A stretch of 64,000 nucleotides of DNA, taken from NCBI GenBank assembly GCA_011800805.1, contig MPNW01000329.1, forward strand, positions 5,644 to 69,643, written 5' to 3'. Below, piece by piece: positions 26,784 through 38,700 of the stretch. The notes beneath the pieces are model-generated. The model saw only the letters and a list, made by a program, of their open reading frames with translations, was not told the DNA's origin and did not search any database. Both the position numbers and the translations under genes were made by a program. Each line of letters starts with the position of its first letter. Within the stretch, counting starts at the first letter, position 1. The stretch is from Hirudo medicinalis. Taxonomy: Eukaryota; Annelida; Clitellata; Hirudinida; Hirudinidae.

Positions 26784-28530
26784 TCACCATCTTTTTTTCA
26801 GAAGTAGACGCGTCTCCGCAAATGTTTCCTCTTGTGAGAGCGAGGCTTCTGGATTTTGCTGGTGTGAACGATATTCGGCACCAATTGAGCAGGTCAACTT
26901 GTCCAGCGTTTTCTGCATGACCTGTTTTCTATTCGTGGGCAGGGTTGTATCATCCATAAAGGTCTTGATCGAAAAAATGCAAGTCCCGCCGTCGATGTGA
27001 GCCTCTGGAATGCATGGGCCCGCTGCATTGAGAATAATCTGAATTGCCAATGTGAAGATGGCGGGAGAGATGGCACACTCCATGGTAATACCAATATGGA
27101 GTTGCACCGACCTAGATGTGAAATCTCTGGTGAACCTCACCATTAACCCGTCGAAGTAGTTCTGTGGGATCTGGATCACAGGTTTCGGTACGTGGTGGGT
27201 TACTAATGTCTTCCAAATGAGTTGGTGGAGCACCGCTCCATACACTTTCGCCAGATCCAGCCAAACAACATATAGCCTCAACCGATTTTTCTTGGCTCGT
27301 TGAATTTTCTCCCAGATCATAGTTGAGTTCAATGCACCCAGGTATGCCTGGTATAACTCCTTTCTTGCACCGAAATATTGAAGTATTGGTTCGTCATCAT
27401 AAACTGGGTGAGCTTCTGGGCCATAATGTCGAAAAAGACTTTTCCCTCAACGTTTAGCAGCGAAATCGGCCTGCTTGATTCCTTGGGACTCTTTGGGGAT
27501 GAATATGCCTTCAGCTCGCTTCCATTCTTTGTTCACAATGCCGGATGGCCAGGCCTTTTCAATGAATGTGTGGAGGAGTCTCATTACTCTAGGGCATCTC
27601 TTGTATACCAGATACGGGACTCCGTTGGCTCCTGGTGCTGATCGGTTCCTCGCTTTTCCCACAACCATCCTAATTTCTTCGATTGATAGGGTCGTCATTT
27701 CGAAGGCAACTGCCGGAATATTCGACCTTTCCATCAAAACCATGCCGCGAAGAGCATCACTATGAGTTTGAATGAGATGTTCCTCTAGCTTCGATGGATC
27801 CACATTAAGAGTGCCTGACTTTGGAGGATCGAGCACTGACCCCTCGAATTGGTAAGGGTCCTTGATAACTAACCCAATATTATGACGGAAGGCGAGATGA
27901 TTATCCACACTGTATCGACAGCGGCATTGACGACGAAGACGAGTTCGCTACAAAGTTTAATTACAACAACGGCAACAATACTCCGACTGACAACATAACT
28001 GCTGGAGTAGCAGCGTAGCGGGAAGAGCAGGAGAGAGAGAAGGGAAGAATGCCCTGACTTAGCTTCTTAAATAGCCAGTCAGGACAGGAGGATGTCCACA
28101 AACAAAGGATGCGCGCTTGGTAAGTCATCGCTGATAGGGTTAGGATCAGCACGTGATTATGATGGATGTGCGATCCTACAACACCTTATTTTAGCAACGA
28201 CAACACCATAACGTACAATATCCAGCTGGAGAGCAATAGTGACTTAAACTATGAGAAACAAGGAAGAGTCCATGCAGCAAGGGCATTTATACTCTTATGA
28301 TCAAAGATCTGTCCTGCAGAAGTCTGGGCCTTTATAGGACGTTGATATTTAACAACCCCTGGAACCCGTGTTGTTCCTTTTGAAACCCTTTGAGCCTGAC
28401 ATTCGACACCAACATCAGATGGAAGTGTTCCAATCAACGCTCTGATGCCACAACACTTGGAATTCGGATTCCTGGTTGCTTGGAGGTATGCACCCCCCAA
28501 CAGAGGTGCAGCTGCTGGGGGTGCCCTCAA
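26784..28530 (-). mobile_element. Decayed non-LTR retrotransposon with reverse transcriptase
   Basis: Minus-strand open segments 28249-28530, 27447-27908 and 26784-27332 line up as one broken ORF2. Residues recognisable as RT: NRSAPGANGVPYLVYKRCP, then EWKRAEGIFIPKE, then a frameshift near 27400-27447 where FRPISLLN would lie. After it come LLNVEGKVFF, VVWLDLAKVYG (motif A region) and FMDDTTL (the catalytic DD box, 26930-26955). The C-terminal part is missing past 26784. The family has the F-x-DD-TTL type RT common in invertebrate LINEs; I cannot name the clade. Frameshifts make it inactive. Confidence 0.8.
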
Positions 28531-28928
28531 AATTCTAGTAGGTTAATAATTCCCTGGCTATGGCGTGCACGCAATGCCGGTAAACTGGTCTCAAAAAGAT
28601 CTGGCCCTCGGTCAAGAGGCATAAAAATGATTTGGCCCTTCATAAAATGTAATTGAATACCCTGTAGATCAACTAAACTAAATCATAAAATAATCAAAAA
28701 TCAATCAGAAGCGTGCAAATTTAAGCGTTTCGCGACCATTGTCCATCATATTATACAGCTATTTGATTACTTATTCTTGTTTATTTTCTATTAGCTGGCA
28801 AAAGCTTGTTTATTTGCAAAGAAGTGACGGCACCTTTCGCTCTGGTCATTGTTTTCCCTTTGCGAAGATACACAAGTACACAAGTTCATGATTTTTTCTT
28901 TAATGCAAAATAAGAAAACCTTAATTCA

Positions 28929-29777
28929 TTAGCGCAATTTACTAAAAAAATTTAAAATCGAAGCTTGTTTATTTTTGTCCAAATCTAACTGTCTAGCCCT
29001 CCAAATTTTGTCTTGAAGTCTAGCTAAGATTGCTATCATTTCATTGGTCAGAGAGGTTGTATATGCATATTCAATTAGCCGTGACGTCATCTCCCAGGCT
29101 TCCTGATGGGAAATGACTGGTCCTCCTAATTCTTCCTTGTCTTCATCACAATCGAGCTCAAGGTCACTTTTCTCACAAGCTTCGTCACAAGTGTTTCCAA
29201 TGCCTTCGTCAAAACCAAGAGATTCTTTAATTGCAATTTCTGGAGGGAGAACTATACTAAACTCATTTTCCGATGTCATCCCCTCTTCTTTCTCCACTTT
29301 GCATGGAAGCAAAAGGCCTTGGCAATCGACTTCAGTTATTGGAGTAACTTCATTATTCTTCCCTTTCAAAACGGAGAACCGAATGTTGTTTCTTTTGTTA
29401 AATGATTCAAGCCACCCATGACTCGCTGTAAAGTTGTTGTGGCCCAAATTCCTTGCAATAGTTAGAGCCTGTTGCTGTACCATAGGACCAGTCACTGGCA
29501 CATTATTGGAGCGAGCCTTGCAGAACCACGCAAGCACTTTTTCATTAACGTCATCGTATCGACATTTCATTATCGTCAATCTTTTACTGTCCCTCTCACC
29601 TTTCTCCCATTTTTTAGTTATCTCATCTTTTCTTGCGATAATGTTAGTTATTTGATGTCTACTCACTTTGAAATCTTTGGTGAGTTTTGAGATTGAATCA
29701 CCTTTAGCATAATTTGAAAGAACTTCTATTTTTCTTTCTAATTTCAGCCAACGCCTTTTCCGTGAACTAGAATCCAT
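28929..29777 (-). CDS. pogo/Tigger-like CENP-B-domain protein lacking a DDE domain, 282 aa
   Basis: A single uninterrupted ORF starting MDSSSRKRRWLKLERKIEVL. Residues ~8-55 form a psq/CENP-B N-terminal helix-turn-helix (SISKLTKDFKVSRHQITNII). Residues ~70-135 form a Tc5/CENP-B second HTH (VTGPMVQQQAL...ASHGWLESFNKRNNI). Where a pogo-superfamily transposase would have its DDE/DDD integrase fold there is only ~80 acidic residues. The C-terminus resembles Tigger tails and ends QASILNFFSKLR, where Q271-I274-F277-F278 fit the PCNA-interacting (PIP) box Q-x-x-I-x-x-F-F. It may be an internally deleted element, or a host protein derived from one. No introns, and no terminal inverted repeats that I could match in the flanks. 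Confidence 0.75.
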   Translation of the reverse strand: MDSSSRKRRWLKLERKIEVLSNYAKGDSISKLTKDFKVSRHQITNIIARKDEITKKWEKGERDSKRLTIMKCRYDDVNEKVLAWFCKARSNNVPVTGPMVQQQALTIARNLGHNNFTASHGWLESFNKRNNIRFSVLKGKNNEVTPITEVDCQGLLLPCKVEKEEGMTSENEFSIVLPPEIAIKESLGFDEGIGNTCDEACEKSDLELDCDEDKEELGGPVISHQEAWEMTSRLIEYAYTTSLTNEMIAILARLQDKIWRARQLDLDKNKQASILNFFSKLR

Positions 29778-31284
29778 CGAGTAGCAGTAACAAAAAGCTC
29801 AAACAATGAAGTAGCAAAAAGTTTAGATTATAATTCAAGAACTAGTCCCTCGGGCCTGCGTAAACTTAGTAGAAAAAGGGGCGAAAAGAGGCTATTTACA
29901 CAAATTTAATATAAACAAAGATTCAAGATAATTTATTAAAATTTAAATAATAAAATAGAATTATTGCCGCTAATGTTCTTGAGAACATTTCAAAATATCC
30001 TTATACGCAAAGTTTCTTACAAATTAGAAGTCCTTATTGGCAAGTCTCTTCATAAGACCAAAGGATTATCGGGGCCGAAATGAATAAGTGTCGCTAATTA
30101 GTGCCCACATTTTCTGGTGCGTTTGCATCAGCTCTTTGACTTTCTGAGCAGCAACATTTCGCCAAAGTTTTTGAAACATCATGAGTGATCGCTTCTGTAC
30201 GTGAAGTGTGTTTCCACACAAGACCAAAATGATGGGTTCAGTTGTGTCTGGATTCAACACCAAGTTTCGTACAACACTTAGAATTATCTCTGAGATTTAC
30301 AAGGCATCTCAAATATTGAATAGGAGACAGTTAGGTGGCGACCTCCCCGGGCGACAAATTGGCGATGTTAAGCGGGGAGGAAGGGGAGGGCACCAAATTA
30401 TTAAAAGTGGATAACAAATTAATAATCTTAAGGGGGCCAAAAATTGTCAGTTTGGCCCCGGGCCCGAAACTCTTAACTATGCCTGTAATGGGAGAATGCA
30501 TTTAGAAGAAGTGAATGCTGATTAAAGGCAGACTGATCAAAGTTATCACGTGATCGTTTATTGTTTCAGATTCTGCATTTTACCACGGTCCATTATCAGA
30601 AAAGGAGTTCCATTTTAGACTTTCCATATTATTTAACAAATTACCACAATGATAAAAATTGAAGATGTTTTCATTTCTTTAGTTTTCGAACAGCAATTAC
30701 ACTTGTTGAAGGTCTGAGATCTAAAATTTTAAGGAGTTTATTATTAGAAGGCATATCAACATTCCTGTTATTCATAACAATTTCATATAATCCATAATAG
30801 TTCAATGATCTCTCACTTTATGGAGTCCATGTGCCACTCTGTGCCACTCACGTGGCCATGATAATTAGATAATTGATCAAAATGTGATCATTTGAATGAA
30901 ATGAATGTACAATAAGTGTGTAAAATAAACTTGTGTCCAGATGATTTTATATTAAATCTAATTCAATGATGATTTTTGGATGAAAGACACAAGATGAATA
31001 TTCTTTCTAAAGTATAAAAACTAAATTTTGATACCAAATTTTATGTCCCTTCCTACTATTTTACTTAAGCAAAAGTAGAGAGTAACAAATGTTATCAGTT
31101 GAAGATTATGATCATCCAATTAGATATTGCAGCTCAGAAAATTCTTACTCTGATCGACTTGTTTCAATTTCAAAATGGAAAGACGATTTGCAACATGACT
31201 CATTCCAGTGTCCCTTTCATTCTTGGGACTCCTTTTAATGGATATGAGCATCAAATGGATAATCATGCAGTAACGTTCAGACAA
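29778..31284. other. Intergenic between the pogo-like ORF and KATNIP; repeat debris
   Basis: Contains a G/C-rich patch at 30330-30480 (runs of ggggagg and ggccccgggccc), probably the end of a DNA transposon, and a 65-codon minus frame at 30066-30263 that I do not recognise. The rest is AT-rich, including the expected 3' flank of KATNIP. Confidence 0.4.
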
Positions 31285-32484
31285 TCACAAGAAAAACCTT
31301 CCACAAGAACTTGAGACACTGTTGGTCCCGATGTTCATGGCATTGCCCAAAAAATTAATAATGTGACACTTTTGCTTTGAACCTGCTCTGTTTTTATCGA
31401 GGATGCCGTTGTAAACGAGGAGGTCATCCACCAACACCTGTTTGAGAGGACACATGTGACAAATTAAAGAAATAAACCATTTCATTAAACATGTGTGTTT
31501 ACAGTATAACAGGTGAGTATTGTCATTTAGACATGTTTTGTAAAAATAAGCTCACCATTTAGAAGGGATTGTATTGCTTGCAGTATGACAACTATGCCCA
31601 AATATGTCAATTTAAAATTCTAAATTTAACATAGTGCATCATATTATTTAATTATTTTGATATGTCTTCCCTTGTCAAGGGAAAGTGGACCATAATGCTA
31701 CATCAATACAAAAACAAAGCTTTTATTTTGTAATGTTGAACTGTTTATTAGCATAAAAGCAGATGATTAATTGTGAAAATTGAAAAAAATGAATTAAAAA
31801 AGCATTCAAGTTGGGCAACAAACAAGTCAATCACTGTCACCTTATTGACCCAGCTAAGATTTACAAAAAAATACAAAAGGATAAGGAATGGTTGTATTTT
31901 TCAACTTACAACAAATTCTCTAACACCTCTTCCAGGTGTTTTGCTGTAATTCCAGATTTTAATCTTCGACACTGTCACAGGACTGTCAAATTTGATGTAC
32001 AGCTTATTTACCTGATGGACAAATTGACATTTTGCTTGTAAAGGTTATTAAGCGGAGAAGTTAAAAAGTTGGACATATAAGTATTACATATGTATGGAAG
32101 TGCTTCATATTAACGGAAGTGCAAATTCAATTGAAATTAAAAACATTGCTTAATTTATTATCAATACTTGAACTCAATTCATTCACATTGTTCGGAAGAA
32201 TTGGAGCCAGCCACGAGTGGTGACCATCTGACGTGTCGTTGACTCCGTCGACAAGTTTGTCCGGAGTTCTCATGTCATTGGCCTCCTTTTTGAGACAGTT
32301 GACACTTTCTGGGTGAGCTGCAACGTCTGATTGGTTGAAAGAATTTAAAAATCAAGTTCAATATGATTTGAGCACATGGGGCATAATTCACTAAGAATTC
32401 AGTCTAAAAACTAATTTTACATGTTTATTGGTTTTTAATTCGAACAATTATAAATTCAATTATGCTACATTAAAATGATCACTA

Positions 32485-32522
<38 letters not shown>

Positions 32523-32553
32523 ACTATTATGTCGTTATCTAATTTATACTACA

Positions 32554-32587
<34 letters not shown>

Positions 32588-32618
32588 ACTATTATGTCGT
32601 TATCTAATTTATACTACA

Positions 32619-32652
<34 letters not shown>

Positions 32653-32683
32653 ACTATTATGTCGTTATCTAATTTATACTACA

Positions 32684-32721
<38 letters not shown>

Positions 32722-35700
32722 GTCGTCATCATAATAACTATAATTAATTAATCATACTTAATATTATTATAATGTATGTTAGTAATGGCATTGAAAGCAT
32801 ATTTTTGCATGAAGGAACACTAGAGGCACGATACAAAAGATAATAAGAGCAACAATAACAACAACTTTTTGCTGAAAGTTTCAAGAGTTCTCCACTGGAG
32901 TCGTAAAACTCGATGCCATTGAGACCAATGTAATATCGATCACTCCAAGTGTTCAACAAACGGAACTGGTAAATGACTGACCACAAGCTAAGGATTGGAC
33001 GATTATTGAATGGATGTCGTGTATAAATGCAATGCATGTTGTTATTTATGTTTCTCGATGCAGAAGGATACATCCGCAGGGCACGTGAGTGCTTTCGTAG
33101 TCGATGCTCGATGTCTCATCTTCAGGGCTATAACTATTTAATTAACATTATTAAAATAAAAATATCAATATTATGGCCCTAATTCCAACTGGTTGTAGCA
33201 GTTATGTTATAATTATCAAATAAATACCATATTATTAATAATACCAATACCAATTATTAATATCATTAATATTAATAATAATAATTATTATTATTTATGA
33301 TTAATAACACCACACTTACTAATTATAATAATAGTTACGTTATTATTAATTAGTATTATAATTAACTATTATTAATCATAACTAATTATTAAGTGTAATT
33401 AATTATTATTAATTGTAATAACCAACAATAAGGCTTATTAATTATTACCACTTTGATCTGTCAGAAAGTTCTTCTGGAAGTTCCTGAATTTGTTGACCAA
33501 CCAAGGATTTATTTGTGACCATTCTGCTATTGGTCAGTGAAAGATCAGCCAAAACAATTTCTTGTGCAAAATCAAAATGCACATTGCCAGGGGCTTTCCT
33601 GATGAGATGTCCTTGTTTGTTGTGAGATAATGCCTTGCCATCAATTGATATTTGCACTCTCTTCACCTGCAAACAAACATCAACATAAGAACCATCTTGC
33701 ATCTTAATTTGTGCTAAATTTCTAATAAAGCAATTATTAATATATAATGTAAGAAACATAAAGAATGGGAACAGTTCCACAACCCCCTTGTAAGTATCTT
33801 CTGGTGATTTGTTGTAATTCCAAACCCTCAGCAGAGTGATTCTCTCAGGCTTTCCAAAATTGATTTTGAGGAAATATTTCTCTTGAGAGGCAAATGGAGC
33901 AATCCACATGTGTTTGTCATCACATGTTACGTTCACTGTGTCTATGAGTCTGGAAGAATTACAATCCATATTAGAGCACTTACAACTTACAACTCATGTA
34001 CTCATAACATAATCTACATTGTAATACATTACATCTACAAATGTAATACATTACACCATATGGCATTCTGGTTAGCCCAATGGGTTGCATTCCTACTTGT
34101 GGTGGTAATGGAAACAGTCATAATGTGTTGCGTTTGCAAGCCGCCACTGGGGAGCGCCCTCGTGTAAGTGGCGCTACGTAAATGGTTGTGCAATTATAAT
34201 ACCTTTACAACTGATTCAGATACATGAGACATTCAAAAGATTGGCTAAATACACATATGCCAGCAACATTTTACATCATAATATCGAATATTATACATAT
34301 TTGGAAAAGGAGTACCATATAGTATTTTTCAGAATGTCATTTAAGTAAATTAATAATAGGCTCTAAATTAATTTTGTTTAAATCATCTTTTTTTAAATTT
34401 CATCTAATTAAGGTCACTTAATTACAAATACCATCAACATTTGCATGAGTACCTCTCCATGGTCTCTGAATTGTTCTCGTGACCTTCTGCGGCCTTTGAG
34501 TCGGAAGGCTCCAGCATCCCGGGAGTGAGAGGAACAGGGCTCCCGTTGGCTGACACAACCTCCAATCCAGTGAGACCAATGAAATGCTGATCACCCCATG
34601 TTGATGTGAAATTCAAAGTCAAACCTATATAATTGAATGGAATTTTGAGTCAACCACTTATTAAGTTATTAAAGAGTTGTCTTTTTGACAGCACATGTGA
34701 TCTTATATTTATTATAATTCTCACTTTTCAAAAGTAATTAAGAAATGTTTCACCGACTTGTCGTTACAACAAAGTTGTGTTCAGAGGTGGAAGGCGTTGT
34801 TGTCGTTTCAACTCCGTCGGATGGATTCAAGTTGGTGGATTTGGTTTTATTCTTTTTATTTCCAGTGGCACTTGTGGAAGGTCGCACCAACTGAATTTAT
34901 TGAAGGAAACAAGTGCACATCTTAATGGAATGTGATAGCAAATGTGATCAAATAGCTTGATTTGAAATGGATCCATTAATTAAATCTTGATTTCCATCAT
35001 CATCGTCATCGCCATCAACGTCATCATCATCACCATCACCACCACCACCAACATCATCATCGTCATCATCATCATCATCATCATCATTCCAACTCATTAG
35101 TACAATACTAATTGATAAACAAGACAAAAAATAATTAAATTCTAACAACAAAGAAGCAATTATCATCATGGATGTAAGATTAGCGACTTCAAGTATAACA
35201 CATAACTAATAATATCATTATTATTTCAGTTTAAACAATTATCAATTTAAAAATATTATTTAAATTACTATCATTTAAAAATATTATTTAAATTACTATC
35301 ATTTAAAAATAATATTTAAATTACTATCACTTAAAGATATTATTTAAATTACTATCATTTAAAAATAATATCTCGATTACTCACTCCAGAATCTCCACCC
35401 CCTCCAATTTCAATTTCTTCTCCTTCGTCAGCTGTGGATGGCCTGTCCTTTGCACTCGAGGAGAGAATGTCATTGTTGTCATAGTAACCGTCAAGATCAC
35501 CACCATCGCTTCCATCTTGCGAAGTCATCATCGACGAAATCATCTCGACTTCTTTCTCAAAGGTCGTGTCAAATTTTGACACGAGGTCAAGAATGGTTTC
35601 ATCTGTGGTGAATAAGATGGTCTGGAAATAGTTTCCACAAACATTAATAATATTAATATGACAAACAAAATTGTGAATGCGATGTTGCATAATTTAATAA

Positions 35701-38700
35701 TAATTATCATCAATAAACAGAATAGTGAACAACTTGTTTCAGTTATGACCACGTAACTCACACAGGTGAAATACCTCAAATACATTCTCATTCCTAGCAA
35801 TTAATATGGAATGGTGAGCAAGATAAAATGCCAATTGTAACAAATTGAAAGGAAAAGTGGCAATAAAAAGTGACAAAATAAGAAATGGCAATAACGAGTT
35901 AATAAATGCATTTAAATCAAGACTGACTTCACCGCACGACTCCAGGCCTCCATCAACACATCCACTCGACCTGGCGATCTCTCCGATAAAAATTGGTTTT
36001 CCATCCAACGACATCTCGACATCTCTTGCTCCCCTTGATGAGTGAACTCTTGATTTGTTGTAATTCTGTAATACAATTTAATTATTTTAGTTTTACTACC
36101 ACCAACTATTACTATTGATTAACCTACTAATTTCTGTCATTTGCAGTCATTGATCAGTTAAATCCTTAAAACACAGATTTCAAAATAAGCTAAGCCAATA
36201 TAAATAGAAGGTATTGATAACATCTGCAATATCCTAAGCAATATGCTCATTTCATTACAATCTCAGCTAATAATTTTACTAAATCGAAAACCAATTAAAT
36301 CTGAAAAAAGAATTGAAACACAATTTCTTTGATTTCACGTCATGTTTGAACAAATGCAAGAAATTGAATCAAACAATCAAATATAACAAATTGAATCAAA
36401 CAATCAAATATAGCAAATTGAATCAAACAATCAAATGCAACCCACCCAAATCCTAATCATGGAGATGCAGGTCTTCTCCTCAAATGTCAGGCAAACAAAA
36501 TGGTTTTTCCCTGACGTGAAAGGTGTCAACCACATGTGGGTGTCGTCCTGTGTCACATTAACCCCATCTATTAAGTTGCTGACCACCCTGGGATCACTGG
36601 AGTATTCAGGAAGCACATTGATGTCTGGAGGATCAGCTGTGATCTGAGAAGTAATAACTTACAATTAAAATATTTATAACAACAATAATAGATAAATATG
36701 TGGTGGTAGATTAGGGCTGTTTATTTTTTATGTTTATTTTAAATAAGTTTTTAATAATATTAAATTATTGGAAAGATGGAAATTAATTTAATAATAATAA
36801 TAATCACAATCAATCAACATCACAATCCAAAACACTGCAAGTGATTGAAAGATGTGGATGCCCACCTTGGTGATCTTGGCAGGTTGTCCGGTTATAGTGA
36901 AAACTTCGATTCCAGTCAATCCCACGTAATGGATGTCACCCCATGTTGACTTGATGTTCATGTTCAGAACCTTTCCACTGGGGAGTTCTGGGATGATGAA
37001 TGAAGTCCTGCCTGCATCACTTTGATGGAAACAATGATTGCATTGTTTGGGGTTGTTGCTCAGATTGTCAGATTAGTCTTAACCTAACTTGACATGCTCA
37101 TTTGAGTTTAAAGTTACCATCATCAACCTGACAATTGCTCACCTTTCGTCACACTCCTCCACATCTTCTTCCTCCTCAAATAGTCCTTCCACTGAAGATC
37201 TCCGTCCACTTTTTCTGGCTGACATGAGAAACTCAGCTAAAACCTCCTCTGTAACCAGATTTAATCTAATTAATAATTTGAAACATTTCTTTTATTAGGA
37301 CAATGATTTGCAAATTCTCTCAGTTGTGTGATTGGTTGTAGAAATATATTGCATCTTGCCATTGCAACATAAGAAATTATCGCAAAGATATCACTTATTA
37401 GCAATAGAATCATTAGTTCAATATGATAGTTCAATCACGAGTACTAAAGACATTAATCGTTGTCAGAGCAACATTGCAAGATGAAGTAGTAATAATATAT
37501 GCAATCATCTTCCTGCTCAACCTTCCAAATCAATGGACAGCCTTCCTTTTTGGGACCTGTTGAACTGCCTCAGTGAAGACCAAGTTTTTTCAAGACTTGC
37601 ATTGATCTTCTCCTCATTTTTCCTGCTCGTGGAACTTTCCGTGGAGTTTACATCCGAGTTGTTGAGAATGAATTGTGGAACGAAACTGCAAACAATGACA
37701 GAACAAATGCATAACAGCCACAATCATCATCCACATCCATACACTACATTCTTTTAAAAACACTTTTGGACAAGTTTTTATACATAACATTTATTACAGA
37801 TCATGCTCGAGTACCTGATTGGTGGAGATTTTGAAGCAAAAGGTGCAGTTTTTATTTTCTTTATTGTTGCTGAAAATAAACACAAGAAATCACACAATAA
37901 AATGGAAATAAACAATAACAAGTTATAAGAAATCACATGATAAAACAAAACAAATCCAAAATATATTTTCATAAATGACGTCAGAAGACTTTTCATCGAT
38001 TGCTGTGAGTTTACAAAGTAGATTGACATTGGTCTCCAAAGTTAACTATAAAAATACAATCATGCAGGGTGGAATGCAGAAGATGTGCACAATTAATTTT
38101 ATTAATTTAGTAATTTAACTAATAATAATGTATAATAACTATATAATACATACAATAACTAATAATAATAACAATAACGAAAGTTCACCGGGCAGAGGAA
38201 CCTTCTGCCTGTAGTCGTAGATCATACTGCCGGTTGCCTTTTCCAGGAGCACGTCCTCTTTAAACAACTTTCCATCCAAATAGATGTTCATCATTTTGAC
38301 ACATTTGTTGAGGTCCTGGAAAGAAAATGTCAGTCTTGATGATGATGGTTATCAAAATCAATCCGATGATTCCACAGTTAATCTATTATTATAATGAATT
38401 TACCAATACTTGTAAAAATTCTACTTCAGCTCACAATCATGCTCTTATTGTAGTTGCAGACTACTAGACTTTCTATGGTGATGTCACCATTCTTGTCATC
38501 ATCACCATCATTATCATAGTCACTGCCATCACCAGTAATGAATCCAGCTGGTTTAGCAAAAGCATCAGTTTTTGAAAGGTCAATGAATATTCTTATGGGT
38601 TTCTTGGGCTGCCATTGTGAACTCCACATTTGACTTTCTTTGGTTGTCTGAAACCATGAGATTACAATTTATGAGGTTAAAATTATCAATAGTTTACAAC

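Noticed and set aside
32486..32740. CRISPR-like array
   Set aside because: The regular 65-bp period has no unique spacers; it is a minisatellite in an animal intron.
33445..33969. 174-codon minus ORF as a separate intronless gene
   Set aside because: It is KATNIP exons 21 and 22 with the intervening 117-bp intron read through; both splice sites are good and the family alignment skips the intron.
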